The position numbers and the translations under genes were made by a program. From NCBI GenBank assembly GCA_019309665.1, contig JAFDFV010000143.1, positions 1-5,383 on the forward strand: DNA of 5,383 nucleotides, written 5' to 3'. Below the pieces are notes generated by a model. The model saw only the letters and a list, made by a program, of their open reading frames with translations, searched no databases and was not told where the DNA came from. Source of the stretch: Deltaproteobacteria bacterium (lineage in GTDB: Bacteria; Desulfobacterota; Desulfobacteria; Desulfobacterales; ETH-SRB1). Below are positions 5,283-5,383 of the stretch, in pieces. Position 1 is the first letter of the stretch, and each line of letters opens with the position of its first letter.

Positions 5283-5383
5283 CAGAGTTCCTCCTCCCAT
5301 TTGATAGATTTGTCAATCTCTTCGTTCGCAGCAAGAGCGGCCCACAGAGCCGCAGGGTCTTTAAAACCGGTAACATCATAATC
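5282..5383 (-). CDS. C-terminal 33 codons of an upstream operon gene, unrecognised
   Basis: The minus strand is open from the window edge in the frame DYDVTGFKDPAALWAALAANEEIDKSIKWEEEL and stops at TGA 5284-5282, sharing one base with the next ATG. The composition, the coupled stop/start and the embedded Shine-Dalgarno of the next gene all say it is coding. The fragment is acidic and partly helical, with no motif I recognise. By position in a III-D operon it should be another effector subunit (Cas7/Cas5-type RAMP, Csx10 or Cas11-like), but 33 residues cannot decide which. Confidence 0.75.
   Translation of the reverse strand, partial: DYDVTGFKDPAALWAALAANEEIDKSIKWEEEL
5290..5295 (-). promoter_or_regulatory. 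AGGAGG ribosome binding site of the Csm3-like gene
   Basis: AGGAGG, within GGGAGGAGG at 5298-5290, lies seven nt before ATG 5282 and within the last codons of the upstream gene. It settles the choice of 5282 over the in-frame ATG at 5300. Confidence 0.75.

Noticed and set aside
5282..5300. ATG at 5300 as start of the Csm3-like protein
   Set aside because: The six extra codons are the Shine-Dalgarno sequence itself, and ATG 5282 has ideal spacing and overlaps the upstream stop.

Overview
The window is the 3' half of a type III CRISPR-Cas operon, read entirely on the minus strand (right to left). The gene set points to subtype III-D. Moderate, slightly AT-rich composition and the combination of RAMP genes, Csx19, a membrane CARF-like protein, Csx3 and a CRISPR-type reverse transcriptase suggest a Gram-negative anaerobe such as a Desulfobacterota (delta-proteobacterial) lineage. 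That taxonomic guess is inference only.

Layout in order of transcription: (1) 5383-5282, the last 33 codons of an unrecognised upstream gene. (2) 5282-4269, a Csm3-like Cas7 RAMP protein. (3) 4272-3679, a Csx19-like (TIGR03984) subunit. (4) 3682-2282, a large TIGR03986-type RAMP protein. (5) 2259-1324, a two-helix membrane protein with a C-terminal CARF-like domain. (6) 1327-1088, a 79-residue Csx3-like protein starting at TTG. (7) 1085-595, a reverse transcriptase pseudogene of the CRISPR/group II type, with an internal deletion and frameshift. (8) 540-169, a GxxExxY family PD-(D/E)XK-like protein in a 430-bp cassette bounded by inverted 29-bp repeats made of 9-bp units. (9) 75-1, the first 25 codons of cas2, cut by the window edge.

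How the parts fit: genes 1-4 supply backbone subunits of the crRNA-guided effector. Most junctions overlap by 1-4 nt (TGATG, ATGA, ATGA), which indicates translational coupling. Type III complexes make cyclic oligoadenylate through Cas10, which is not in this window. The membrane CARF-like protein is the likely sensor/effector of that signal, and the overlapping Csx3-like gene is a candidate for degrading it. The last block is what remains of an adaptation module that should read RT-cas1-cas2. The RT has lost motifs RT1-RT4, cas1 is missing apart from a possible stub of about 13 codons, and the GxxExxY cassette lies exactly where cas1 would be. The interference and signalling genes look intact while spacer acquisition looks broken.

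No CRISPR array, tRNA, rRNA or clear rho-independent terminator was seen. There is no gene-free stretch longer than about 100 bp.
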